Origin: CAIKZJ01 sp964626015 | Lineage (GTDB): Bacteria > Bacteroidota > Ignavibacteria > Tepidaquicellales > Tepidaquicellaceae | DNA length: 64,000 bases | Direction of reading: 5' to 3' | NCBI GenBank assembly: GCA_964626015.1 | Contig: CAZVCC010000002.1 | Coordinates: 60,624 to 124,623 of the forward strand | Part shown: positions 27,789 to 37,096 of the stretch, piece by piece | Position numbering within the stretch: the first letter of the stretch is position 1 | How the letters are laid out: every line of letters begins with the position of its first letter | Position numbers and translations under genes: made by a program | Notes under the pieces: generated by a model | Seen by the model: the letters and a program-made list of their open reading frames with translations, nothing else | Told to the model about the DNA's origin: nothing | The model's database searches: none

Positions 27789-30689
27789 TTAATAACCGAA
27801 GATCTGTTCGAGAGTAAGTTCTTCGACTTTGGCATATTTTTCGAGGATACTGAAATCGAGTTTTGTTTTATCTCCAATTACGAGATAAACATATTTATTA
27901 CCTTTGACGAATTTTTCGTTGAATGCTTTAACGTCGTTAATGTTATATTTACTAACGTTATCGTAAACATCTTTTCTTATATCATAATCTATCCCCTGTC
28001 TTTTAGCAGAAAGATAAGAACGCAGAACATCGCTTCTGAGTATTCTTTCTGTTTGGATGCTTTTCAGGACACCATCTTTTGCAGTGCTGAAACTGATATC
28101 GCTCATAGGCATATCGTTAAGCAGAGCGTCATAGCCAGACATTGCCTCACCGAGTTTATCAGACTGAGTACCGATGTAAGAGGACATCAAAAAATGTTTC
28201 TCCTTTGAATCGGGTATTCCGTACCTTGAGGAAACAGAATACGCAAGAGCTTTTGCTTCTCTCAAATCCTGAAAAACGATTGAGCTCATACCGCCGCCAA
28301 AATACTCATTGTAGAGAGTAATAATAGGAATGCTTTTAGCGTCAAACATTTCACCTCTATGAAGGAAAAGAATTTCGACCTGTTTCATTTTATAGTCAAC
28401 AAAATAGACTTTATTTTCATTTGTCGGAAGCTCTTCAAAGGCTCTATTTACGGGCGGAGATGCGGGCAGTTCTTTTGTTCTGTAGTAAAAACCAGCAGTT
28501 TTCTGAAACTCATCTTTATCGAGAGGTCCGTAATAAGTAATGCTGTGTTTCAATCTGCCGAGAGATTTCAGCAAGTCCGTCAATTCGGAAGGATTCAAGC
28601 TTTTAAGTTCACTATCAGTAATCTGAGTAGTTTGCGGATTAACCGGACCGAACATACCCCAGTTCATCATTGCACCGCGCAGAATAACATTTTTGGAGAG
28701 TTTTCCGTTTGTTCTGCTTTTAAGAATATCATCAACAAGATTTTTGTAAGCAGCATCATCCGGCACGGCATTTGCGAGCAGGTCCATTAACAGGTCTAAG
28801 GCAGATTTAAAATTCTCGCTCAGACCGCTGAGGGAAATCTGCATTCTGTCACCAAACTGATTTGCGCTGAAACTGCAGCCGAGTCTATAAAACTCCTGAC
28901 TGATTTCGGACGCTGATTTATCTTTTGTACCAACGAGCTTTAAATAGCTTAGAGCTGCTGATAGCTTTTTATCAGCATTGTTTCCGAATTCATAGATGAA
29001 AGCCATTTCAAAAAGATTATTCTCCTTATTCTTCATCGTATAAACATCCACGCCGGGTTTTAAGCTGAGAACGGATATATCGGAATTATAATCCACGAAC
29101 TGAGGTGAGATATCGGAAACAGGTTCGTTAACCATCTTCGTAAGGAAGGATGACTCCGATTCCCTATTAACCTGAACGGGTGTAATTTCAGGTTTAACTA
29201 TTTTCTGAACGCTTTTATCTTCTCCTGTTTTCTTAAAGACTACAACATAGTTATTTCCGAGATATTTGTTTGCAAGGTCGACCACATCCTGCTTAGTAAC
29301 ATTTGCGATTCTATCGTGAGATTTGTAGTATCTATCCCATGGAATGTTTGTCGTGAAAGCGCTGACATAAGCCTGAGCCCTGTAATCGTTACTCTGGAAT
29401 CCCCTTACTCTTCCGAGTTTATAGTTATTGATTGTAGCTTCAATCATCCAATCGGGGAAATCACCTTTTCTTACTTTATCGACTTCAGCAAGAATTAATG
29501 ATTTTAAATCTTCAAGAGACTGACCTTCACGCGGTGCAGCAGAAAAGATCAGGGTACTGTAATCCATCATGTCGTCAAGGAATGCTGCGGCATTAAGAGC
29601 CTTTTGCTGTTTCACTATGTTAAGGTCGATGAGTCCTGCGCTTCCGTTATAAAGAATACTGCTCAACATGGACAAAACGTCGAATTCATCAGTACCCGCA
29701 CCCGGAAGTCTGAAGCCGAGAAGAATACTTTCGGATTCGGGTGAATATACGGTCTTCTCAATAGGGCTTTTGATTGGTTCTTCGACAGCAGGGATAAACT
29801 CAGGAACAACCTTTGAGGACATGCTTCCGAATTTTTCATCAATAAGTTTTATAGCATCATCCGGGTTGAAATCACCAGCGAGAATAATAGCCATATTGTT
29901 TGGAACGTAGTAAGTATTGAAATAATTTATTACTTTTTTCAGTGAAGGATTTTTCAGATGCTCAACAGTACCGATAGTAGTTTGGGTACCATAAGTGTGT
30001 TTTTGAAAAAGTCCTGCATAAAGATTTTCGAATGCTTTTGATGAGCCGTTATCCATAGAGCGGTTCTTTTCTTCGTACACAACTTCAAGTTCTGTATGGA
30101 AAAGCCTCATAATCGGTTCTCTGAACCTTTCAGCTTCAATCGTAAGCCATTTTGTCAGCTGATTTGAAGGAATTTCATTCGTATAAACTGTCTGTTCGCT
30201 TGAGGTGTAAGCATTGGTTCCAGTGGCACCGATAGAAGCGAGCATTTTATCGTATTCATTCGGGATAGCATAACCCGATGCAAGATAAGAAACTGAATCT
30301 ATTTTTCTGTAAATCATTTTCCGCTGTAGTTCATCCGATGTAGCTCTGTGCTGCTCGTATAAGTCAATGATTTCATTGATAAGTTTTCCTTCCTGAGAAA
30401 AATCTTTGCTTCCAAAATTGCTTGTACCTTTAAACAGCATGTGTTCGAGATAATGAGCGAGTCCTGTTGCGTCGGACGGGTCATTCTTACTTCCCGCTTT
30501 TACGGCAATTCGTGTAGTGATACGGGGCTCGGCTTTATTGACCGACATGAAAACAGTCAAACCGTTGTCGAGTTTATAGATTCTCGTCCCCATCGGGTCG
30601 CCGTCGAATGATACAAAAGAATACTTTTTCTGCGCAAAAGCACTTGTCACAGCAAAAGAAAGTAACAAGATAAATAATAATTTTTTCAT
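27789..30689 (-). CDS. M16 family zinc metallopeptidase, secreted
   Basis: A 966-residue protein with a signal peptide (1-20). The first M16 domain has the inverted zinc motif HYLEHMLFKG (HxxEH, near residue 81) and a downstream Glu in EVVYEEKNRS. This is followed by a second, inactive-looking M16 domain and a C-terminal pair (about 520-960), so the four-domain pitrilysin-like layout is complete. These enzymes digest unfolded peptides and, in Bacteroidota, are often periplasmic. It begins 15 bases before the stop of the neighbouring methyltransferase gene on the same strand. Confidence 0.92.
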   Translation of the reverse strand: MKKLLFILLLSFAVTSAFAQKKYSFVSFDGDPMGTRIYKLDNGLTVFMSVNKAEPRITTRIAVKAGSKNDPSDATGLAHYLEHMLFKGTSNFGSKDFSQEGKLINEIIDLYEQHRATSDELQRKMIYRKIDSVSYLASGYAIPNEYDKMLASIGATGTNAYTSSEQTVYTNEIPSNQLTKWLTIEAERFREPIMRLFHTELEVVYEEKNRSMDNGSSKAFENLYAGLFQKHTYGTQTTIGTVEHLKNPSLKKVINYFNTYYVPNNMAIILAGDFNPDDAIKLIDEKFGSMSSKVVPEFIPAVEEPIKSPIEKTVYSPESESILLGFRLPGAGTDEFDVLSMLSSILYNGSAGLIDLNIVKQQKALNAAAFLDDMMDYSTLIFSAAPREGQSLEDLKSLILAEVDKVRKGDFPDWMIEATINNYKLGRVRGFQSNDYRAQAYVSAFTTNIPWDRYYKSHDRIANVTKQDVVDLANKYLGNNYVVVFKKTGEDKSVQKIVKPEITPVQVNRESESSFLTKMVNEPVSDISPQFVDYNSDISVLSLKPGVDVYTMKNKENNLFEMAFIYEFGNNADKKLSAALSYLKLVGTKDKSASEISQEFYRLGCSFSANQFGDRMQISLSGLSENFKSALDLLMDLLANAVPDDAAYKNLVDDILKSRTNGKLSKNVILRGAMMNWGMFGPVNPQTTQITDSELKSLNPSELTDLLKSLGRLKHSITYYGPLDKDEFQKTAGFYYRTKELPASPPVNRAFEELPTNENKVYFVDYKMKQVEILFLHRGEMFDAKSIPIITLYNEYFGGGMSSIVFQDLREAKALAYSVSSRYGIPDSKEKHFLMSSYIGTQSDKLGEAMSGYDALLNDMPMSDISFSTAKDGVLKSIQTERILRSDVLRSYLSAKRQGIDYDIRKDVYDNVSKYNINDVKAFNEKFVKGNKYVYLVIGDKTKLDFSILEKYAKVEELTLEQIFGY

Positions 30690-30704
30690 GATTCTAATTT
30701 ATAA

Positions 30705-31883
30705 TTATTTAACGAATATAACATAACCTTTAAGATATTTGGTTTCGGACATTTGAGGCAAAACCGGATGGTCGTACGAGCAGTTCACAAAATCGATAAT
30801 ATGTATTTTCCTCCCTGCTTCTGCAGCTGACTTTACGAGAATCTCTTCGAAGTGAGACCCGGAGATATGATGCGAACAACTGTAAGTCATGAGAATAGAA
30901 TTCTTATGGAGAAGTCTCATGGCTTTATAGTTCAACTCAATGTAACCTTTCAAAGCAGAAGGTACATTCTTCTTAGATTTTGTAAACGAAGGCGGATCGA
31001 GAACTATAAGATTGAATTTTGATTTCGACTGGAACAAAATATCAAAGTACTTATTTACATCTTCGCAAATAAAGTTTAAGCTGTCAAATCCATTAAGTTT
31101 TGCGTTTCTGACAGCCTGCCCGATAGCGTGCCCTGATGAATCCACAGCAGTAATTTTCCTACATCCTGCATAAGCTGCATTGAGTGCAAAACCACCTTCG
31201 CTGCAGAAAAGGTCGAGTATTTCAGAATTCTGAGTAACATACTGTCTTATCTTCAATCTATTGAAAGCCTGATCGAGATAAAAACCAGTTTTTTGACCTT
31301 TTAAGATATTAATTGAATATTTTATCCCGTCTATTTCTATGATAAAATCTTCGATATTGGAAGCACTGTCAGCGAAAAGCACTCCTTCATGTTTTTCGAG
31401 ACCTTCAAGAGTTCTCAAATCATTAACATTTTTCTCAAAGACGGCAATTGCGTTAAAATCATTCTTCAGAATAGAAACCACGGACTCTTTAAACTTTTCC
31501 ATCCCCTTGGAGAATATTTGAATTGAATAAACATCCTCAAATTTGTCAATAATCAGTCCGGGAAGAAAATCAGATTCACTATTGCAAAGCCTGAATGTTT
31601 TTCTATCCGGATATATTTTAAGCCTGTGCTGTTCAGCGGTTTTAATTCTTTTTCGAAGAAAGTTTTCATCAATCTCTTCATCGGAATCTGACAGATGTCT
31701 GTAAGCAATGAGAGAATGCTTGTTATAAAATCCTCTGCCTAAAAACGTTCCCCTATCGGAGTATATCTCAGCAACGGAGCCGTCGGAAATTTCACCTTCA
31801 AACTTTTCTATCTCGTTAGAAAATATCCACTGGTGGCCGATTCTCAGCCGTCTTTCTTCATTCTTCTTTAAATATATTTTCAT
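30705..31883 (-). CDS. SAM-dependent rRNA cytosine methyltransferase, RlmI/YccW family
   Basis: A 392-residue protein. An N-terminal PUA-like domain (1-75, LRIGHQWIFSNEIEKF) is followed by a Rossmann methyltransferase with the SAM motif ILDLFCSEGGFALNAA, an acidic loop at AVDSSGHAI and catalytic motif VLDPPSF. A cysteine follows in SCSHHIS. The family methylates C5 of a cytosine in 23S rRNA (RlmI, m5C1962 in E. coli). The 4-base ATGA overlap with the glycosyltransferase gene indicates translational coupling. Substrate position is inferred from the family. Confidence 0.9.
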   Translation of the reverse strand: MKIYLKKNEERRLRIGHQWIFSNEIEKFEGEISDGSVAEIYSDRGTFLGRGFYNKHSLIAYRHLSDSDEEIDENFLRKRIKTAEQHRLKIYPDRKTFRLCNSESDFLPGLIIDKFEDVYSIQIFSKGMEKFKESVVSILKNDFNAIAVFEKNVNDLRTLEGLEKHEGVLFADSASNIEDFIIEIDGIKYSINILKGQKTGFYLDQAFNRLKIRQYVTQNSEILDLFCSEGGFALNAAYAGCRKITAVDSSGHAIGQAVRNAKLNGFDSLNFICEDVNKYFDILFQSKSKFNLIVLDPPSFTKSKKNVPSALKGYIELNYKAMRLLHKNSILMTYSCSHHISGSHFEEILVKSAAEAGRKIHIIDFVNCSYDHPVLPQMSETKYLKGYVIFVK

Positions 31884-32839
31884 TTTGCAAATTTTATTAA
31901 TCTATCTTTCAATAAATCATCATTCAACAAAATCATGCATTTGAAATGATTTTTCGGACATTTACTTCTGCCAATGTGAGAACAAGGTCTGCATTTAAGT
32001 CCGAGTACTTCAAAGACTTCTGTTGTTTCAAGCTGAGGGAAAAAACCAAACTCTCTAACAGTACTGCCGAATGTAACAAAAATCTTCTTCCCGAGAGCTT
32101 CTGCAAGATGGAGAATTCCGCTGTCGTTGCATACGACAAATTGTGCTTTATCAATGATACCTGCAAGTTCTGAGTAGCTGAGCTTACTGCAAAGGTTAAT
32201 TGAATTTCGTAAATTCTGAGCAATGAACCCGCAAATTTCTTTATCAATATTATTATTATCACCAGTTAAAACGAAGTTTATTCCTGAATCTTTTAAGATA
32301 TCAACATAAAATTCTTTAGGCAATCTTTTTGTGAAATGCTTTGAAGACGGAGAAAGGACGGCATACTTCCCCGAGACATAATCGACGTCCGCAAGTTTCA
32401 GCGAGGATTTTGTAAATTCTGGTTTGGTGCTGCTGTTAAATTCTTTAAGAGCATTAAGATATTTTCTGTAAACAGGAATCGGCTCTTTAAGCAGGTTTAT
32501 TTTTGTATAAACGAGTAAATGCTTTTTCCATGTTTCTTTATTAACTTTAAAAACTTTACTGTTTGAAGGAAGGATACGGCTGCTTTTAAAGTTAGCCTGA
32601 AGGTCAAAAACAACATCGTAGTTGTTCTTATTAAGATTATTCTTCAAGTTATCGCTGAAAGAGATAATATTATCAACGAATTTATGCAATCGAACGAGTT
32701 CCGAATACTGTTCTTTAACAAGAAAATCAATTTGTGTATCCGGGTACAATCTTCTGAGTTCATTTAGAAAAGGAAAAGTCAGGATGATATCTCCGAAGGA
32801 AGAAAGACGGATAACGAGTATTTTTTTAATGCCAATCAA
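31880..32839 (-). CDS. Glycosyltransferase family 9 (heptosyltransferase-like)
   Basis: A 319-residue GT-B enzyme with the N-terminal GT9 start KKILVIRLSSFGDIILTFPFL and the C-terminal nucleotide-sugar motif VVCNDSGILHLAEALGKK. A cysteine-rich stretch (GLKCRPCSHIGRSKCP) near 280 is seen in several GT9 members. GT9 enzymes build the lipopolysaccharide inner core by adding heptose or related sugars. It overlaps both neighbours by four bases: the start is within the bshC end, and its stop is within the methyltransferase start. Sugar specificity cannot be told. Confidence 0.88.
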   Translation of the reverse strand: MIGIKKILVIRLSSFGDIILTFPFLNELRRLYPDTQIDFLVKEQYSELVRLHKFVDNIISFSDNLKNNLNKNNYDVVFDLQANFKSSRILPSNSKVFKVNKETWKKHLLVYTKINLLKEPIPVYRKYLNALKEFNSSTKPEFTKSSLKLADVDYVSGKYAVLSPSSKHFTKRLPKEFYVDILKDSGINFVLTGDNNNIDKEICGFIAQNLRNSINLCSKLSYSELAGIIDKAQFVVCNDSGILHLAEALGKKIFVTFGSTVREFGFFPQLETTEVFEVLGLKCRPCSHIGRSKCPKNHFKCMILLNDDLLKDRLIKFAK

Positions 32840-34518
32840 AACAGTCTTGGCTGGTCTGTTTTAGTTTTGTTTTCTATTGATATGACCTGATGCGAAAATT
32901 TATTAATCTCGACAGTATTGAATATTTCATTAATAAAATCAAAGCCATACTTATTAAGAAAATAAGAAATATTAATGCTTCTTTCCTGGGGTTTACCGTT
33001 AGGATATACGCTGTTGATTACGGCTGTCAGTTTAGAACCAGTAGAATCATTTTGTTTAATCTGAGATTCTTCAAACTTCTTTTTACTCACAGCAAGATTT
33101 TCTAAAAATTTATCGTATTTATTTTTCAGGTTTATTGTTAAGTTTTTATCGATGTTATTCAGCTTAAGGCTGTATGTGTACATAATAGCATTGAGGTCAT
33201 CTTCAAAATTACCGAAAAGTTCCTGAATATTGACTTCACTAAATTTCCCGAGTAATTTTTTAGTGACTTTTTCCTCATCAAAAAGTTCTTCTAATCCTAA
33301 ATCGAACTTTTCGAGAAAAGTTTCTACTCTTTTTTCCAGAATAGTAATTGAAGTACGAGGATAAATAACCGGTACCTCCATATCGAAAAAGTTATATACA
33401 CCGCTAAACTGAGCAAAGTATGCAACTTCAGAAGGTCCGCCTACATAAGCAACGGTCGGAAGGAGATAATCCTGACAAACGGGTCTAAGTATTACATTCG
33501 GACTGAAGTTTTCAGGGCAGGTATAAAGCAGATGAAAGAATTCATCTTTACCGTATTTTTGACGTGTATGCCTCAAAGAAAACATACCTTCTTTTATTTC
33601 GACAAGATGCCTGCTATTATTATGCGTATAAAATATATTTATTGACCTAGGTTTAACCTGAGGTTCATAGTCTTTGCTTTCAAGCCTTGCGGAAGCATCA
33701 ACAATCCTTTCGCATGTTTGGGGATAAGTATTGAGCTCTTTCTCAAATACCGGAATCATCATCTTTTTAATGTCTTTATCCGTTGGATTACAGAAAATAA
33801 TGCCCTTATCGCCTGCAATGTAATTAAAGAACCTTGCAAATGCGGTAATGAGGTCAATACCTACTTTGTAAGACCGGTTTATAAAATCAAACAGGTTCTC
33901 AGTAAATTCAGTCTGTAAAAGGGAATCCCTGAGGATTTGTTTAAATTCTTCAATATGTGTATCAAGTTCTATTCTCCCAACCGGAGTAAGGTATCTTTCT
34001 TTTTCGAGACCTTTTTCAAAATAGCTGATATTTTTGACAGAGTTTGAAGAGTCGAAAACATTAATGTTGTTAATTTCAAGAAAGTCATGGTCGTCAGCCT
34101 CAAGCCAGAACACGGGTACAAATTTATAATCCGTATATTTAGCTGAAAGTGAGCGTGATAACTGCACTGCATTTAAAGCTTTTATGATAGTGTATAAATT
34201 ACCGGTAAGCAAGCCTATCTGCTGCCCTGTAACGACGGCAAAAGTATTTTCTTCTTTCAGGAATTCTATATTCAGGAAGGTTGATTCACCAGAATTAAAG
34301 AATTTATTCTGAGTTTTAAGAATTTCAGCAAGTTCAATTCTGCTGATTCTTTCATTGCTATAGCTTTCTTTTCTGGAATTTATGGAATTAATGAAACCCT
34401 GACCGTCGGGTGAAAAGGGAAAAAACTGCGAAACCTTATCGAATTTATTCAAATAATCGATGAACAAGTCGTTAAAACCGTTCAGACTTGTGTAAGGAAT
34501 ATTCATTTTGATTTGCAT
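32836..34518 (-). CDS. bshC: Bacillithiol biosynthesis cysteine-adding enzyme
   Basis: A 560-residue protein matching BshC over its whole length: an N-terminal region (YTSLNGFNDLFIDYL), the EAFVVTGQQIGLLTGNLYTIIKA-like nucleotide segment, a VFWLEADDHDFLEIN motif and a C-terminal coiled coil. It adds cysteine to glucosaminyl-malate to make bacillithiol, a low-molecular-weight thiol used in redox control and metal handling. bshA and bshB are not in the window. An alternative start is the ATG four codons later (MNIPYTSL), which fits the family better. It has four-base overlap with the downstream glycosyltransferase. Confidence 0.92.
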   Translation of the reverse strand: MQIKMNIPYTSLNGFNDLFIDYLNKFDKVSQFFPFSPDGQGFINSINSRKESYSNERISRIELAEILKTQNKFFNSGESTFLNIEFLKEENTFAVVTGQQIGLLTGNLYTIIKALNAVQLSRSLSAKYTDYKFVPVFWLEADDHDFLEINNINVFDSSNSVKNISYFEKGLEKERYLTPVGRIELDTHIEEFKQILRDSLLQTEFTENLFDFINRSYKVGIDLITAFARFFNYIAGDKGIIFCNPTDKDIKKMMIPVFEKELNTYPQTCERIVDASARLESKDYEPQVKPRSINIFYTHNNSRHLVEIKEGMFSLRHTRQKYGKDEFFHLLYTCPENFSPNVILRPVCQDYLLPTVAYVGGPSEVAYFAQFSGVYNFFDMEVPVIYPRTSITILEKRVETFLEKFDLGLEELFDEEKVTKKLLGKFSEVNIQELFGNFEDDLNAIMYTYSLKLNNIDKNLTINLKNKYDKFLENLAVSKKKFEESQIKQNDSTGSKLTAVINSVYPNGKPQERSINISYFLNKYGFDFINEIFNTVEINKFSHQVISIENKTKTDQPRLF

Positions 34519-34645
34519 TACACTTAGTATATTTAATTGTTAACTTACGAGATTAAAGTTAATCATAATAAGATTAATTTGTTATGATTTAATTTGGAAC
34601 TTATAGCCCATAAAATAGTATAAATATAATAAACAAAAACAAATC

Positions 34646-36160
34646 ATGAGAAGAAAAATCTTTTTTGCAGTAATAATTCCGCTATTGATTTCATCGATGT
34701 CATTTGCTCAATATATTACCCCCGGTACGGGAAAAGTATGGACGCTGGACAGTCTCGTAACAAATTCTGCGGGAGCAGTTACATTCAGCGGGGGTTCTTA
34801 TTTATTTAATAACAACATAACAATAGCAAATTCAGATACACTTAAGATACTGAACAATGCAACGGTAAAAGTTGCAGGAACGATGCTATTTACAATATAC
34901 GGAACAATTATTATTAATCCGCCTGATTCTGTTAAATTCACTGCTATAGACACTACGAGCAAGTATATGGGATTCAGGCTTGACTCACTTTCAGATGCAT
35001 CGGTTATGAAGCGTCTAATATTTGAACATGCGAATTCAATTTACTTTTTTAACAGTGATGCACTCCTTGACAGTTCAATAATAAGATACAATACTTATTC
35101 GGGTTCGGGAGCACGCAGCGGAGCAATTTATCTATACCGTGCTAATCCAGTAATTTCTAACTGTACAATATTCGGCAGTTACCGTTCTGCAATAGGGTCA
35201 GGTTCAAATATAGCTTCATCACCAACGATAATAAATAATTTAATTTACGGTAATAATGTAACAAATGGAAACTATCCACAAATAAATTTAGGAGCAGGAG
35301 GTACACAACCTGTTATAATTAAAAACAATCAGATATTAAGGGCATCCACAAATTCGGGGGCAATGGGATTTCTTCCCATCGGCGGAATACCTTCTTTGAT
35401 TATTGAGAATAATATTATTAAGAACAACAGATTCGGTATTGGAATACTTGCGGGAGGAATTAATGCGTACATCAACAACAACATTATTGACAGCTGCAAC
35501 ACACAGGGTAACCCTGCACTTGGCGGCAGCGGCATTAACTTTGCGGGCGGATGGACGACGTCGAGCGTGATAGTAACAAGAAATACTGTACGCTGGAATT
35601 TATGGGGTGTAACGATTCAGAACACGGCAAAACCGAATTTAGGAAATCTAACATCTCCTGATACATCTGACGTGGGTTTGAACAATATTTACGGAAACGG
35701 TAACACGGGTAAAATTTACGATTTATACAATAACACTCCTGATACAATAAAAGCGGAAAATAATTACTGGGGAACAGATAATTTAGACACAGTAGAGGCG
35801 CATATATTTCATAAAGCGGACAGTTCAACATTAGGTTATGTTGATTTTCTTCCGATTAAGACATTAACAGGAATAGTAAGTAATCCGGTAAAAGTTGATT
35901 CATACGAATTTATGAATATTTATCCGAATCCATTTAATCCTGAAGTGCTAATAAAATTCAGGATTAAGACAGATGGTTTCACGAGAATCAGAGTTTATGA
36001 CCTTCTCGGAAGAGAGGTTTATGTGATTGCGAATGAATATCTAAAAGCCGGAGAATATGAACGGAATTGGCTTTCGAAGGGATTACCGAGCAGTGTTTAC
36101 GTAGTAAGACTTGAAACACAGACGGGTAACATTGCGAAACGTGTTGCGATAGTGAAATAA
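34646..36160 (+). CDS. Secreted beta-helix protein with type IX sorting tail
   Basis: A 504-residue protein with a signal peptide (1-21). A parallel beta-helix (about 60-400) contains Asn-turns and repeating ANPVISNCTIFGS, IENNIIKNNRFGI and NNNIIDSC segments. A C-terminal sorting domain begins MNIYPNPFNPEVLIKF. It should be secreted by the type IX system, like the proteins at 20913 and 22958, and it resembles the latter in fold but lacks long repeats. A terminator follows. It diverges from bshC across 127 bases. Confidence 0.85.
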   Translation: MRRKIFFAVIIPLLISSMSFAQYITPGTGKVWTLDSLVTNSAGAVTFSGGSYLFNNNITIANSDTLKILNNATVKVAGTMLFTIYGTIIINPPDSVKFTAIDTTSKYMGFRLDSLSDASVMKRLIFEHANSIYFFNSDALLDSSIIRYNTYSGSGARSGAIYLYRANPVISNCTIFGSYRSAIGSGSNIASSPTIINNLIYGNNVTNGNYPQINLGAGGTQPVIIKNNQILRASTNSGAMGFLPIGGIPSLIIENNIIKNNRFGIGILAGGINAYINNNIIDSCNTQGNPALGGSGINFAGGWTTSSVIVTRNTVRWNLWGVTIQNTAKPNLGNLTSPDTSDVGLNNIYGNGNTGKIYDLYNNTPDTIKAENNYWGTDNLDTVEAHIFHKADSSTLGYVDFLPIKTLTGIVSNPVKVDSYEFMNIYPNPFNPEVLIKFRIKTDGFTRIRVYDLLGREVYVIANEYLKAGEYERNWLSKGLPSSVYVVRLETQTGNIAKRVAIVK

Positions 36161-36182
36161 ATAAAGATTATAATTGTGGTAC

Positions 36183-36213
36183 AAAAAAGCCGTTCGGATT
36201 GAACGGCTTTTTT
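36183..36213 (+). terminator. Terminator after the beta-helix protein gene
   Basis: AAAAAAGCCGTTC / GAACGGCTTTTTT arms, stem of eleven or more, GATT loop, T-run on the plus strand. Confidence 0.88.
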
Positions 36214-36349
36214 GTTTAGGAAATTAAAAGTGGTGTTTATAGTTTAATGAATTATCAAAACGGCATTGGTTTCCAAACGAATGGTTTCAAATAAACAAAG
36301 AGCTTGCTGAACATATAATAAATTAGATGTATGTGTATAAAATGAGGCT

Positions 36350-36503
36350 CCCCGCTGCAAGCAGCGGGGTATCTTTTTAATAAATATATCGTCTTTACTT
36401 AAAGGCGAACCTTCAGCAGGTTAGCCTACAGGACTGATATTTCGTCCCGATGGGACTTAATAAACTTGAAAACATAACAAGATTTCGTTGCAAGCAGAGG
36501 GGT
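36350..36503. repeat. Three palindromic (REP-like) hairpins and a decayed copy of the first
   Basis: CCCCGCTGC-AA-GCAGCGGGG lies at 36350-36369, GGCgAACCT / AGGTTaGCC at 36404-36426 and GTCCC-GAT-GGGAC at 36444-36456. A degenerate copy of the first (GTTGCAAGCAGAGGGGTAT) is at 36487-36506. The surrounding 366 bases hold no gene. Such hairpin clusters are typical of dispersed intergenic repeats. Confidence 0.65.
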
Positions 36504-36526
36504 ATTAAACCCAAAGTGAATAAAGT

Positions 36527-36793
36527 TTAATGCGTTGGAAACAACTTATAAATATCTTTACGGTGTGCTACTCTTTCAAAAACAATCTCATTTGATTTTC
36601 TGTTAATCGTAATTCCAATCCGATAATCACCATATCTGATTTTGAATTTATCTTTGTACCCCTTAAGTTTCTCACATTTATTAAGAACTAAATTGTCATC
36701 TACATCAAAAACATCGGTTTCCATTCTTACACGTGAACTTTTTGGAATACAGGCAAGTTCTTTCAAGAACACCTTTTTAAATTTCTTAATCAC
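36527..36793 (-). CDS. RelE/ParE-type toxin
   Basis: An 88-residue basic protein with the RelE/ParE core pattern: FKKVFLKELACIPKS at the start, a LVLNKCEKLKGYKDKFKIRYGDYRIG beta-hairpin region, and an ERVAHRKDIYKLF end with the conserved HRK-x-x-Y. Members either cleave mRNA on the ribosome or poison gyrase; which applies is not decidable here. It follows the antitoxin gene by six bases on the same strand, the usual type II order. Confidence 0.88.
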   Translation of the reverse strand: MIKKFKKVFLKELACIPKSSRVRMETDVFDVDDNLVLNKCEKLKGYKDKFKIRYGDYRIGITINRKSNEIVFERVAHRKDIYKLFPTH

Positions 36794-36799
36794 AATAAC

Positions 36800-37003
36800 T
36801 CAGGGATTATTCTTAGGCAACGATTCGTAATAAATCTTTGCGTCCTTTACCCCTAAAATCTCATCATTCTTTGCATCGTCAATTAGTTTTGCCAAACCGT
36901 AGTTTTCAATTACTTCTTCAAGTTTTAAGAAATCTGATATAGGTATCTGAACTGCTATAGTTTTATTGTTTTCGTCAACAATATAACTTTTGTTGATATT
37001 CAT
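36800..37003 (-). CDS. Antitoxin of the RelE/ParE-type pair
   Basis: A 67-residue acidic protein (MNINKSYIVDENNKTIAVQIPISDFLKLEEVIENYG). The N-terminal half fits a Phd/RelB-like fold that binds operator DNA, and the C-terminal region (KNDEILGVKDAKIYYESL) would wrap the toxin. It precedes and is co-transcribed with the toxin gene. Assignment rests mainly on the partner and size. Confidence 0.8.
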   Translation of the reverse strand: MNINKSYIVDENNKTIAVQIPISDFLKLEEVIENYGLAKLIDDAKNDEILGVKDAKIYYESLPKNNP

Positions 37004-37096
37004 ATTCGTTAATTAGATTTATATAAAATTACTTTTATACATAAAATATATCAAGAGATAAATCCAATTCAATGCTTCTGTTTTAATTTAAATAAT

